Shown here in pieces: positions 7,806 to 15,987 of a DNA stretch of 64,000 bases. Both the position numbers and the translations under genes were made by a program. Within the stretch, counting starts at the first letter, position 1. The number at the start of each line of letters is the position of its first letter. The notes beneath the pieces were generated by a model that saw nothing but the letters and a program-made list of their open reading frames with translations, searched no databases and had not been told where the DNA came from. Where the stretch lies: contig CAZJKT010000002.1 in assembly GCA_964547015.1 (NCBI GenBank), positions 1-64,000 of the forward strand, given 5' to 3'. Origin of the DNA: JAFGCN01 sp964547015 (lineage in GTDB: Archaea; Aenigmatarchaeota; Aenigmatarchaeia; QMZS01).

Positions 7806-8081
7806 ATGGCTGACGCACCATACAGGAGGGTACATAAACATGGAAAGGGAAGAGGCACAGAGCTTACGGTAACCTGCTCTTTTTGCGGAAAAAAAGTCCC
7901 TAAATACAAGACTTTCATAAAGAGGAGGGGATTTTCAATATCCGACCCCTCCCTAAGAAAAGACCTCTCAGAAGTCGGCTTTTTGACCTCAAACTCAAGG
8001 CTTTATGTGTGCCCAAGCTGCGCCCGCCGAAAAAGGATTTCGGAGCCGGGAAAGTCAAGGAAGTCCAACAAAAGGCAGTAG
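7806..8081 (+). CDS. rps26e: Ribosomal protein eS26
   Basis: The 91-residue basic protein matches eS26: an N-terminal HKHGKGRG segment, a zinc-binding pair CSFC (about residues 24-27) followed by GKKVPKYKTFIKR, the DLSE stretch aligned with DISE of eukaryotic S26, and a second pair CPSC (about 69-72) with a basic tail. The four cysteines form the expected zinc site. eS26 sits at the mRNA exit channel of the small subunit. It is well known in eukaryotes and some archaeal lineages, so its presence here is taxonomically informative. Confidence 0.8.
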   Translation: MADAPYRRVHKHGKGRGTELTVTCSFCGKKVPKYKTFIKRRGFSISDPSLRKDLSEVGFLTSNSRLYVCPSCARRKRISEPGKSRKSNKRQ

Positions 8082-8228
8082 ATTTTGGACTCTTGCAGAC
8101 TTTGGAAGATTATCATCTATCATAGGCAAGTTTCATGTGCTTATGATAAATATTTAATATAGCTATTCAAGATATACCGGGTAATATCCTATTACCAATA
8201 AAAATATAGCTCATCTCTAGAAAAAATT

Positions 8229-8774
8229 TTACTGGTTCAAAGGCGCCGCCTTCTCAACTATATAAATCCCGTCCTGAAACCTTCTACGGTCATTTTTGCA
8301 TTGCCTTGTCGCAAGCTCAAAATTGGCTGCAGTCTGACCCACTTTTTCCTTATCGAGCCCGGAAACGGTTATCTCCTGCTTTTCAATTTTTACATCAATG
8401 CCTTCAATAATTTTTGATTTCCTTATGTCTTTTTGGCCTATAAAATTCTTGATTATAACCTCATTTCCCTTTCTCTCAAGGCTCATTGGGAAGTGAACAT
8501 GGTGCACCTTAAGGGAATATTTGTACCCCTTTGTAACCCCTTCTGAAAGGGAATTAACATGGGCTTTAAGAGTCCCTAAAATCGCCTTGACTCTTTTTGA
8601 CTCTTCCTTTGTGGAAATTGTAACCTCATTTCCGGATAGCTTCATTTTTATCAGGTTTGCGATTCCCCTGTTGTAGAAATCCCTGTCCAACTCGCCCAAA
8701 GGGCCTTTAAGGGTCAATCTAAATCCCTCCAATCGGGCCTCCACCCCTTCCGGAATACTAACTTTCACCTCCAT
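8229..8774 (-). CDS. rpl6: Ribosomal protein uL6
   Basis: uL6 binds 23S rRNA near the sarcin-ricin loop. The 181-residue protein shows the two repeated beta-alpha domains of the family: KVSIPEGVEARLEGFRLTLKGPLGEL at the start, LKAHVNSLSEGVTKGYKYSLK in the middle, and the C-terminal signature VGQTAANFELATRQCKNDRRRFQDGIYIVEK. Length and order match archaeal uL6. It stands alone rather than in the usual spc operon. Confidence 0.96.
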   Translation of the reverse strand: MEVKVSIPEGVEARLEGFRLTLKGPLGELDRDFYNRGIANLIKMKLSGNEVTISTKEESKRVKAILGTLKAHVNSLSEGVTKGYKYSLKVHHVHFPMSLERKGNEVIIKNFIGQKDIRKSKIIEGIDVKIEKQEITVSGLDKEKVGQTAANFELATRQCKNDRRRFQDGIYIVEKAAPLNQ

Positions 8775-8843
8775 TATAGTAGTCCTGAAGAAATTTAAAG
8801 TGCTGAAATTGGGGCTTTTTATGGAAATTAAATAGTTCTCAGG

Positions 8844-10277
8844 CTAAGTGATGATATATGCCCTACCGGCCCTATCTGCATAGGCATATTTTATCCCTAT
8901 TGGAACTCCGCCGCTCCCCCCAATCAAGGTATATTCTCTGGATTCTCCTTTCGCATACGGCCCCAAAAGCTCAGCCGAGCCAAATTCGCCGCCCCTCAAA
9001 ATTTCCGCCTTTTCCAGCTCCAAAATCCCCTGTCCCGTATTTTCAAATTTAAGAGTATAAGCATATCGAGCTTCCCCGCCTTTCCTTTCGACAGCCTCTT
9101 TTTCGCGGGTGACTTTTATTTCAAGAGGTCCGTGCCTTATTGAACTTGTCCCTGCCTGCGCCTCAAAAGAGGCCGTATAAGCAAAATCCGCAAAAACATA
9201 CTGCTCTTCGGGGTAAATGCCTGATTTTTTGGGATAAATCTCCCAGCGAAAGCCCATTTCTTTAGAAGTATTCAGCCTATTATCTTCTTTAGCCCCCTCC
9301 TGCCTCAATTCAGCCTTCTCAAAACCCTCGCCAAGGCAGGAAATCCTGCAGTAATCAATTTCAACATCCGAACCCAGCCGGTTTTCAATCTCTAGAAAAA
9401 AGTAGGGGTTTGAGCTTTCGGGCCGAAATTTGTATCCGTTTGCGCCTACCCCAATATTCAGCCGGGAACCTCTTCCCCCAATTTGGTATATATATTCCTT
9501 CTGAGGCCTTTTTAGAGCGTCCGCTTTTTTTGATTTTTCGCTGATTCCGTCAATCTCGCCTTTTTGTATGATTCTGGGAACCCCAAACTCTTCCCACAAT
9601 ATCTTTTGGAAATATTGCCGGGTTTTTTGGTCGGAGGGTATGCACCCCTTATCTGCCTCCTTACAAGAGGCGCTGCAATTCCAGCCAAGAGAACTATCTA
9701 TTTCAGAGCCGTATTTTTTGGCAAGCTCCTCAAATTCGCTTGGGCTAATATCCGTAAATGCGATTGCGCAAGTGTAGCCTTTCCGGCAGGAAGAACCAAA
9801 AGGGTCATCCCTGCAGTCTATCTTCGGGGGGGCGGCTTCTATAACTTCCGGCGGCGCTTCTTTTACAATTTCCGGCCCTCTCCTAAGCGCCTCTAAAATA
9901 TATCTTTCCGGAATATGGCCCTGCTGCTCTAAGGCCATATATATTGCAGGCCCAAAAACGCCCGGCGGAAAGGGATACAGCCCCAATGACCTTAAATCCG
10001 ACTTGTTGCCTGCCGGAGAGTAGTCTGAAGGCCCAAGGGCTGCGCCAAAACCGGACGCTGCAAGCAGCACAACCATACCCGCGCCAAGAACCTTCAAGGG
10101 AGTGTTTTTGTAAATTATTGGCTGATGTGGTGAAGGCTTGCCTAAATTTCCGCCGAAACAGCTTTCGCGAATAGAGCTTTTCGAAGCTCTCGCCATCAGC
10201 TCCGCAAAGCCTTGCCCGAATTTTCCGTCAATGCCCTTGGAAGGGATATTCCACATCATACATTTTTCGCTTACCAT
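8844..10277 (-). CDS. Large extracytoplasmic protein with one N-terminal membrane anchor
   Basis: This is a 477-residue protein. The first 60 residues are cytoplasmic-type, followed by a hydrophobic segment (VLGAGMVVLLAASGFGAAL, about residues 63-82). The rest is beta-rich and extracytoplasmic, with a cluster of about seven cysteines between residues 150 and 215 (e.g. CRDDPFGSSC, CSASCKEADKGC) that may form disulfides. The C-terminal third resembles tandem beta-sandwich domains. No catalytic motif is recognised. It neighbours a lipoprotein gene on the same strand (64 bp apart), so both may belong to a surface assembly. Confidence 0.7.
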   Translation of the reverse strand: MVSEKCMMWNIPSKGIDGKFGQGFAELMARASKSSIRESCFGGNLGKPSPHQPIIYKNTPLKVLGAGMVVLLAASGFGAALGPSDYSPAGNKSDLRSLGLYPFPPGVFGPAIYMALEQQGHIPERYILEALRRGPEIVKEAPPEVIEAAPPKIDCRDDPFGSSCRKGYTCAIAFTDISPSEFEELAKKYGSEIDSSLGWNCSASCKEADKGCIPSDQKTRQYFQKILWEEFGVPRIIQKGEIDGISEKSKKADALKRPQKEYIYQIGGRGSRLNIGVGANGYKFRPESSNPYFFLEIENRLGSDVEIDYCRISCLGEGFEKAELRQEGAKEDNRLNTSKEMGFRWEIYPKKSGIYPEEQYVFADFAYTASFEAQAGTSSIRHGPLEIKVTREKEAVERKGGEARYAYTLKFENTGQGILELEKAEILRGGEFGSAELLGPYAKGESREYTLIGGSGGVPIGIKYAYADRAGRAYIIT

Positions 10278-10341
10278 ATACCAAATTATCTTACGATATA
10301 CTAATAGTTTATAATTTTCATATAGTAGTCCTATTTAGTTA

Positions 10342-11160
10342 TTATTTGGGAACGCGCGAAGGAATAATCCTGAACGGATAAACCATATCCACAGTGTAGG
10401 TATACTTGACCGTAAAGTAAAATATCTCTTCTGTCAAAGAGTCGGATTTGCCGGAAAAGGTGCATGAAAGGGCCTTGTCAAGCAAAGGGTTATAATCTTT
10501 ATTGCATTCCATATCCCCATTATCTTCCCAATCCTCCAGCTTAATAACACCCCCCCCTGACAAAGGTGAAAAATAAATATTGGCGTAAGCTTTTTCTGTG
10601 ACAACCGGCGGCGCCCGATTGAGGTCAACGGTCATTGTGATATAATTATCCGAGAAATGCATAGTCTTTGGGGCATTCGGGACAGGCTCGCCCGCCATCT
10701 CCTTTCCCGCCAAGTAATCCCTGCTTGCAAAAAGAATCTTTATCGGAAAGGTTATCTCCTTATTAATCACCGCCCTCACCCAAACCCGAGTGTTTGTCTC
10801 TGACGGAATGTCTGATCTGGGAGTAAGTTTCCATGTAATTGAGGTCTGCTTTATTCCCTGCAAATTTTCTATTTCTTCTTCTCCCTGCGCCTCGTAGCTT
10901 TCAAAGAGGCCTTCATCCACGACACTTGCTTTTATGCCGTAATCCTCAACAGTATACAAATCATATTCGCTCGGGTTTCTTATGATAAGAGTAAGATATG
11001 TATATTCATCCTCGCTCGCCCTCACCTGAGGCAACTCCGAATAAAGCTCAAGGGAAAGCGGGCGCTCAGAGGGGTCCGCGTCCCCACCCGGAAAAATATC
11101 CGTGCATCCCGAAAGGCCCACAATAAGAAATAGCAAACCAAGCGGAAAAAGGCGGCCCAT
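10342..11160 (-). CDS. Secreted lipoprotein, function unknown
   Basis: The 272-residue protein starts with a signal peptide and lipobox (LFLIVGLSGC, Cys at about residue 19), so it should be lipid-anchored on the outer face of the membrane. The mature part (about 250 residues) is beta-rich with no cluster of catalytic residues; stretches such as YTYLTLIIRNPSEYDLYTV resemble Ig-like or beta-sandwich adhesion folds. It is transcribed divergently from the M42 peptidase gene, 23 bp away, and upstream of the anchored 477-residue protein. Confidence 0.75.
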   Translation of the reverse strand: MGRLFPLGLLFLIVGLSGCTDIFPGGDADPSERPLSLELYSELPQVRASEDEYTYLTLIIRNPSEYDLYTVEDYGIKASVVDEGLFESYEAQGEEEIENLQGIKQTSITWKLTPRSDIPSETNTRVWVRAVINKEITFPIKILFASRDYLAGKEMAGEPVPNAPKTMHFSDNYITMTVDLNRAPPVVTEKAYANIYFSPLSGGGVIKLEDWEDNGDMECNKDYNPLLDKALSCTFSGKSDSLTEEIFYFTVKYTYTVDMVYPFRIIPSRVPK

Positions 11161-11183
11161 AAATTAAAGTTGATTTGAATATT

Positions 11184-12248
11184 ATGGACATCAGCCTGAT
11201 TAAAAAGCTAAGCGAGGCGAGCGGGGTTTCCGGATTTGAAAGCGAAGTAAGGGAGATTATCAAAAAGGAGGTCGAAAAGTATGCAGATTCTGTTCGGGTC
11301 GACAACATGGGAAACCTTATTGCGCTTAAAAAGGGCGCCGGCAAGAACAAGAAGAAAGTCGCTTTGGTGGCGCATATGGACGAAATCGGACTTCTCGTCA
11401 AAAGGTTTGAAAAAGGGTTTGTAGAATTCACAAAAATTGGGGGCATAGACAACCGAATTCTTTTAAGCCAGAGGGTTATCATTAAAGGAAAAAAAGATAT
11501 TGAGGGGGTTATAGGCTCAAAGCCCATCCACTTGCAAAAAAAAGAGGAATGGGAAAAAGTAATAAAACACGACGATATGTATATTGAAGTAGGCCTTGTT
11601 GAAGAAAAAAAGAAAAAAGGCGAAAAAAAAGAACCGGAAAATCCGGGCCTCGGAATTGAGCTCGGCCTTCCAATTTCATTTAAGTCAGAATTTCGCCAGC
11701 TCCAAAAAAACACCTACTGCGGAAAGGCCCTTGACAACAGGCTTGGGGTTTACGCGCTCATAGACATATTAAAAAGAACAAAAAAGCCCAAAAACGACCT
11801 TTATTTCGTGTTCTCAACCCAGGAGGAGGTCGGGCTTAAGGGGGCGAGAACTGCCACCTACTCGATAAACCCCGACCTTGCAATTATTCTAGATACCTCA
11901 ATTGCAGGCGATACACCAATGGTGTCGAAAAAAGACTCTGAACTTGCCCTGGGAAAGGGCGTTTCAATTACGATAATTGAAGCCGGAGGGCAGGGAATAA
12001 TTGTCCCGGAGGCAATCCGAAATTATTTAGTTAATACCGCAAAGGAAAATAAAATCAAATATCAGCTGGAAATCGTGGAAGGGGGAATGACAGATGCCGC
12101 AATCGTGCAACTCATAAAAGAAGGAATTTTATGCGGCTCTTTAGGAATACCTGTAAGAAATATCCACACCCCAAACGAGATTTTTGACGGGCGCGACCTC
12201 GCCGAAGCCATCAAACTGACTGAGCTTACCGCAGATAATTGGAAATAG
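11184..12248 (+). CDS. M42-family metallo-aminopeptidase (TET/endoglucanase M type)
   Basis: M42 enzymes are cytosolic dodecameric, dinuclear metal aminopeptidases that finish peptide breakdown after the proteasome. In this 354-residue protein the metal ligands appear as His and Asp in VALVAHMDEIGLLV (about residues 64-77), the bridging Asp in GKALDNRLGVYAL, the catalytic Glu pair in STQEEVGLKGA and a late His in GIPVRNIHTPNE. An insertion rich in Lys and Glu (EEKKKKGEKKEPENPG) lies around residue 140. A TTG three codons upstream is in frame, but ATG 11184 is preferred. Confidence 0.93.
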   Translation: MDISLIKKLSEASGVSGFESEVREIIKKEVEKYADSVRVDNMGNLIALKKGAGKNKKKVALVAHMDEIGLLVKRFEKGFVEFTKIGGIDNRILLSQRVIIKGKKDIEGVIGSKPIHLQKKEEWEKVIKHDDMYIEVGLVEEKKKKGEKKEPENPGLGIELGLPISFKSEFRQLQKNTYCGKALDNRLGVYALIDILKRTKKPKNDLYFVFSTQEEVGLKGARTATYSINPDLAIILDTSIAGDTPMVSKKDSELALGKGVSITIIEAGGQGIIVPEAIRNYLVNTAKENKIKYQLEIVEGGMTDAAIVQLIKEGILCGSLGIPVRNIHTPNEIFDGRDLAEAIKLTELTADNWK

Positions 12249-12281
12249 TCCCTTTAAGCTAAATTTCCCTGATTTTTCCGC

Positions 12282-13091
12282 CTATATTGAAAAAGCCAAA
12301 AAAACCCCCAAAACATAGAACATCAAAGCTTTTAGCAATTTCTGCATCTTAGGGGCATTATCAAGTGATATTATATGCAAACAACCTGTTGCCCCAAAAA
12401 CCGCAAAAATAAGGTATCCTTCGGGGAAAATCCCGCTAAGGTAAGGGGCAAACAAAGAAGCGGCGGCGACTAAAAGCAGGGCTTTTGCAAACAAAAAGGC
12501 GGGGCCTTTGCCTAAAGTTATCGGAAGGGTTTTAGCCCCTAAAGCCCTATCCCCCTCTGCGTCCTCAATATCCTTAATAATTTCCCTGCTGTAATTAGCA
12601 AAAAACGGTATATAAGCCAGAACAAGAAGAGGGGAAGCCAAAATACCGGAAAATCCCCCTAAGATAAGCGCAGGGGCAATGAAAACCGCAACCGCAAGGT
12701 AAGTATCAGCCAAGTTTCCTAAAACAGTTTTTTTAAGGGACTTCGAGTAGAAGTAAAGGACTCCTGAATTGAAAAGCGCAAAAATGAAGAAATTTAGCGA
12801 CACAAAATAGGCAAAAATAAGCCCCATGAAGTTCAGACCTATATAGAGGACCCGAACAGAATTCCTGCTAAGCCGGCCCGAAGGAATCGGCCGCTTTGGG
12901 CGGTTTATCCGGTCGATTTCAGCGTCAAAATAGTCATTTATCGCATTCCCGGCGGCGCATATAAAGGCCGCTGAAAGAATAGGAAAAATCCACAGGCTTT
13001 GAGGAATATTTATAAGGCTAAGCCCGATAACCATCCCAAAAATCGCCAAGAAACAGACGCTTGGTCGGGTAACTTCAAGAAGAGGGTTCAT
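12282..13091 (-). CDS. UbiA prenyltransferase, probable digeranylgeranylglyceryl phosphate synthase
   Basis: DGGGP synthase attaches the second geranylgeranyl chain in archaeal ether-lipid synthesis at the membrane. The 269-residue protein has about eight hydrophobic helices and both Asp-rich motifs of the UbiA superfamily: NDYFDAEIDRINRPKRPIPSG (about residues 51-71) and KDIEDAEGDRALGAKTLP (about 167-184). The wording of the first motif is typical of archaeal DGGGP synthases. Two further UbiA homologues in the window (41896-43775) are more divergent, so this one is the best lipid-pathway candidate. Confidence 0.88.
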   Translation of the reverse strand: MNPLLEVTRPSVCFLAIFGMVIGLSLINIPQSLWIFPILSAAFICAAGNAINDYFDAEIDRINRPKRPIPSGRLSRNSVRVLYIGLNFMGLIFAYFVSLNFFIFALFNSGVLYFYSKSLKKTVLGNLADTYLAVAVFIAPALILGGFSGILASPLLVLAYIPFFANYSREIIKDIEDAEGDRALGAKTLPITLGKGPAFLFAKALLLVAAASLFAPYLSGIFPEGYLIFAVFGATGCLHIISLDNAPKMQKLLKALMFYVLGVFLAFSI

Positions 13092-13130
13092 AAATTAGTT
13101 TTTCAGAATAGGTTAAGGCTAATTTGAGGC

Positions 13131-13463
13131 TTATTTCAAAAACTTCTTCGCCTCGTCGGCGAATTCGCCGAAATCAAGAATTGCAAGAGAAGAACACGAA
13201 ACAGGCAGTCGGGCAACTTTTCCAAGCTCGGCCTTTGAGGCAATCTCAAAATAGGCCACGCCTTTCTCCCTGCAGATGATGGGTATGTGCATGGTAAGCT
13301 CTTTTGGGTCAACATCCTGGGCCACTATTACAACTTTTGCCGCGCCTTTTTCAGCCGCCTTTGTGACCTCATTAATCCCCTTGGTTATTTTTCCTGTGTC
13401 GCTTCCGGCAACCTTCTCCACAAGGGCGCAAAGCGCTTTCATATCCGCATTTTCATCTGCCAT
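13131..13463 (-). CDS. rpl7ae: Ribosomal protein eL8 (L7Ae), kink-turn binding
   Basis: L7Ae binds kink-turns in 23S rRNA and is also a core protein of archaeal box C/D and H/ACA RNPs and of RNase P. The 110-residue protein has the family signature: TGKITKGINEVTKAAEKGAA (RNA-contact loop, about residues 22-41), VVIVAQDVDPKEL, HIPIICREKGVAYF and the final LPVSCSSLAILDFG. At 110 residues it is a little short but complete. It is a single gene with an A/T box just upstream. Confidence 0.95.
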   Translation of the reverse strand: MADENADMKALCALVEKVAGSDTGKITKGINEVTKAAEKGAAKVVIVAQDVDPKELTMHIPIICREKGVAYFEIASKAELGKVARLPVSCSSLAILDFGEFADEAKKFLK

Positions 13464-13530
13464 AAGAATGATTAGAAAAATATTTAATAAGCTCTAAATG
13501 AAAAGGATTTAATAGAAAATTAAAAAGGGA

Positions 13531-13851
13531 TTACTGATATTTCTTCTGCCTTACTTTCTCCTCAGCCGCCCCTTTTGCAAATCCAACCCCTATTTTCAGG
13601 CCATTCAATGCAAGAGCAAGCAAATAAAGACCCAAGTCCGCCCCGTATTCATTATCTACAACTCCGGCCAGACCTGCCAAACTATTAAAGAAGTCGCTAT
13701 TGTGTAGATAGTCCGCATTTCCAGTCAGATATAGAGGTAAAACTAATGCGGTACCTTCAACAACTGCTGCCGGTAATGTAGACATAGCCCCTAAAGCCAA
13801 TCCTTTTAAAATATCCTTGTAGTAAGGCAGTCTATTACCCTCAGGGCCCAT
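13531..13851 (-). CDS. Small membrane-associated protein of unknown function
   Basis: The 106-residue protein contains two or three hydrophobic stretches (ILKGLALGAMSTLPAAVVEG, TALVLPLYL and LYLLALALNGLKIGVGFA) and a basic tail (EEKVRQKKYQ). No family is recognised. It starts 18 bp after the stop of a 37-residue gene that carries a distinctive promoter and leader, and the two are probably one transcript. Alternating Gly/Ala-rich helices would suit a small pore-like or scaffold protein, but that is speculation. Confidence 0.5.
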   Translation of the reverse strand: MGPEGNRLPYYKDILKGLALGAMSTLPAAVVEGTALVLPLYLTGNADYLHNSDFFNSLAGLAGVVDNEYGADLGLYLLALALNGLKIGVGFAKGAAEEKVRQKKYQ

Positions 13852-13869
13852 TATAGATAGCCTACCGCT

Positions 13870-13983
13870 CTATTTAGCGAATTCATAGGGGGCTTTACTA
13901 GAAAACTTGAGGATATCCCACACTTTATCTGCTCCATAAGCTAGATCTCCGCCTAAGTCGCCAACTTTCTCTTTTATACTCAT
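13870..13983 (-). CDS. 37-residue small protein with Shine-Dalgarno leader
   Basis: A complete short frame begins ATG-AGT-ATA-AAA at 13983 and ends in TAG. The product starts MSIKEKVGDLGGDLAYGADK and continues with a Trp-containing amphipathic stretch. AGGTGG sits 5 nt before the ATG, a good Shine-Dalgarno site, and a TATAAATA box lies 22 nt further out. The same promoter, leader and spacing precede the gene starting at 25312, which argues that this short frame is real. It would be co-transcribed with the 106-residue gene downstream. Function unknown. Confidence 0.55.
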   Translation of the reverse strand: MSIKEKVGDLGGDLAYGADKVWDILKFSSKAPYEFAK

Positions 13984-14023
13984 TTTTACCACCTAATTAT
14001 AATATACCTTAAAACTATAAATA
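13984..14023 (-). promoter_or_regulatory. TATA box plus AGGTGG leader, copy 1
   Basis: Reading the minus strand: TATTTATA (14023-14016), then 21 bases, AGGTGG (13994-13989), five bases and the ATG at 13983. Element order, spacing and most bases match the region 25313-25352. Most other genes here look leaderless, so a paired TATA and Shine-Dalgarno leader is unusual. Confidence 0.6.
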
Positions 14024-14082
14024 CTTTTCTTGACTGCAATATACACTATTTAATTATACTGCCTGAAATAAAAAAGCCAAAA

Positions 14083-14655
14083 TTACCTTGCCCCTTCAGC
14101 TTCCCTTTCATTTCTCTGCCGCTCCTGGATTGCAAAGCTCTCCGCCGAATTCTTGTACGCGGCCAAAATCTCCGCCGAAAGGGTTTGAACAATCGGCTTT
14201 TTGCCTGAAAAAGACTTTTGGTAAGCCCCCTGCACAAACCGCCTCATCACAAAGTCAAGCCTTTTTTTAGGGGCGCATAATGCCGGCTTTCTTGCCACAA
14301 TGCCGCCAATCTGCTGGGAAATTGTAAGCTCATAAGGGGCGGAATTCTCAACCGCCTTAACAAATACCTTGACAGGATTTTCCTTTGTCTTTTCGGCAAT
14401 AACATCAAAAGTTTCCTCAACAATTGCATAAACTGTAGAATACTTTCCGGTGCACTGCCCTGAGGTTGTCTTGTGCTTCTTTCCTTTGTGGCCCGGGACC
14501 ATAAGGTGGGTAATCAAAAGCTCAACTATATGCTTATCTCTCTGCCTGCCGCAGGATTTTGGCAAAACTCTAGGGGAAATATCAACATAAGGCTTTATTC
14601 CTAAATCACTCACTTCAGCATCATAATCCCACTTGCCAAAAAGCTTTGCGTCCAT
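14083..14655 (-). CDS. rps7: Ribosomal protein uS7
   Basis: uS7 nucleates assembly of the head of the small subunit at the 3' major domain of 16S rRNA. The 190-residue protein begins MDAKLFGKWDYDAEV and carries the archaeal uS7 signatures LMVPGHKGKKHKTTSGQCTGK, VFVKAVENSAPYE and MRRFVQGAYQKSF, followed by the helical AAYKNSAESFAIQERQRNERE. A GTG three codons upstream is in frame, but the ATG at 14655 gives the normal N-terminus. Its usual partners (uS12, EF-G/EF-2) are not adjacent. Confidence 0.96.
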   Translation of the reverse strand: MDAKLFGKWDYDAEVSDLGIKPYVDISPRVLPKSCGRQRDKHIVELLITHLMVPGHKGKKHKTTSGQCTGKYSTVYAIVEETFDVIAEKTKENPVKVFVKAVENSAPYELTISQQIGGIVARKPALCAPKKRLDFVMRRFVQGAYQKSFSGKKPIVQTLSAEILAAYKNSAESFAIQERQRNEREAEGAR

Positions 14656-14732
14656 AAAATTCACTAAATTTTTAAATTAAGAGCTAAAACTCCTTAATAT
14701 ATTCTATACTTTTTAGAAAATCATAGATAATT

Positions 14733-15323
14733 ATGAGTATTCTTGAAAAAAGCGAAATCCGGCTGGAATTTCGGAGAAAGTTCGCCCACATGATTCTCGG
14801 GTCGGCAATTATTATTGCCGCATGGGGCCTTGAGCCAATTCTTGGAAAAATGGTTGCCCTGCCCCTTTTTGCGGCAGTTGTTGCAATCTCAATCCTCCAA
14901 CAGGAAAGGTTTAGAAGCCACCTGTTTAACAGAATTCTAGTCACTTTTGAGAGAAAAAAAGACGAAAAAATACTCTACCAGGGGGCCCTTTTTTATGGAA
15001 TTGGGATAACCCTTCCCCTCCTCTTGCTTGATATACGGGCGGCAAGCGCAGTAATTGCAATCCTTACCTTTGGGGACGGAGCCTCAACCCTTATCGGAAA
15101 AGTTTACGGAAAGCGAAAAATTTGGAAAAATAAGAGCCTTGAGGGATTCTTTGGATTTTTGCTTCTCGCCATTCCCGCCTCATATATCTTCCTCCAAAGC
15201 CTCCCGGCGGCAATCCTCCTCTCCCTTGCGGGGGCGATTATTGAGCTTTTTAGCAGTATAGACGACAATTTTGCAATACCCGCGGGCCTCACTATATTAT
15301 ACCTGCTTGCAGGCCTGATTTAG
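14733..15323 (+). CDS. Dolichol/phytol kinase-like CTP-dependent membrane enzyme (SEC59 family)
   Basis: The 196-residue, roughly seven-helix membrane protein has the SEC59/VTE5 hallmarks: RRKFAHM near residue 14 and the nucleotide-binding signature FGDGASTLIGKVYGKRKIW followed by KSLEGFFGF (about residues 114-142). Family members phosphorylate polyprenols using CTP; in archaea the product could be dolichyl phosphate for protein glycosylation or a recycled lipid alcohol. It is divergent from uS7. A CDP-alcohol or CTP-transferase activity cannot be excluded, since the families share the CTP site. Confidence 0.8.
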   Translation: MSILEKSEIRLEFRRKFAHMILGSAIIIAAWGLEPILGKMVALPLFAAVVAISILQQERFRSHLFNRILVTFERKKDEKILYQGALFYGIGITLPLLLLDIRAASAVIAILTFGDGASTLIGKVYGKRKIWKNKSLEGFFGFLLLAIPASYIFLQSLPAAILLSLAGAIIELFSSIDDNFAIPAGLTILYLLAGLI

Positions 15324-15397
15324 ACAAATATATCTTGTAATATATCCTTGAATATATATTATATGCTTATTTTAAAGCTTTTCTTTTTTTAAAGTGA

Positions 15398-15919
15398 ATG
15401 CCTTATATGGCAGAAAAAGCAAAGGTATCCGAAAAAGAAAATCCCATGAGAGCTATTAAGATTGAAAAGCTTGTGATAAATATCGGAATGGGTGGTCCCG
15501 GAGAGCGGCTTGAACAGGCAAAAATAATACTTGAGCGGCTTGCTGAAAAAAAGCCGGTTTACCGAAAGACTTCCAAAAGGTCCACCTTCAATGTCGCAAA
15601 AGGCAGAAACATAGGGGTTATTGCCACGCTAAGGGATGATGCCGCCGAGAATATGCTAAAAAGGCTTATTTTGGCCAAAGAAGGAAAACTCGCCAAAAAA
15701 TCATTTTCCGGAAGGACATTTTCATTTGGAATCCCGGAGTACCTTGATATCCCGGGAATAGAATATGATCCGAAAATCGGAATCCTCGGAATGGATATAT
15801 GCGTAACCCTAAAGCGGCCGGGAATCAAAAAAGGCCTAAAAATCGGAAAAAACCACCAGATAACTTCTGACGAAGCTCGGAAGTTTATCTCAAAGACTTT
15901 TGAAGTCGGGCTTATATAG
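15398..15919 (+). CDS. rpl5: Ribosomal protein uL5
   Basis: uL5 binds 5S rRNA and contacts the P-site tRNA. The 173-residue protein shows the archaeal uL5 pattern: NPMRAIKIEKLVINIGMGG, a KPVYRKTSKRSTF stretch, FGIPEYLDIPGIEYDPKIGI and the ending ITSDEARKFISKTFEVG. An alternative ATG three codons in (15407) is equally possible; both sit in a non-conserved tail. It is not next to uL6 or the other spc-operon genes. Confidence 0.96.
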   Translation: MPYMAEKAKVSEKENPMRAIKIEKLVINIGMGGPGERLEQAKIILERLAEKKPVYRKTSKRSTFNVAKGRNIGVIATLRDDAAENMLKRLILAKEGKLAKKSFSGRTFSFGIPEYLDIPGIEYDPKIGILGMDICVTLKRPGIKKGLKIGKNHQITSDEARKFISKTFEVGLI

Positions 15920-15987
15920 CCTTAAGCAGGCCTAAGCGCAAAATTATGGCAAAAGCCTAATAACAATAATAAACACAGACATATTTT

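Noticed and set aside
11066..11713. 215-codon antisense frame over the lipoprotein/M42 start region
   Set aside because: It spans two well-supported divergent genes and their promoter; composition is antisense-like.
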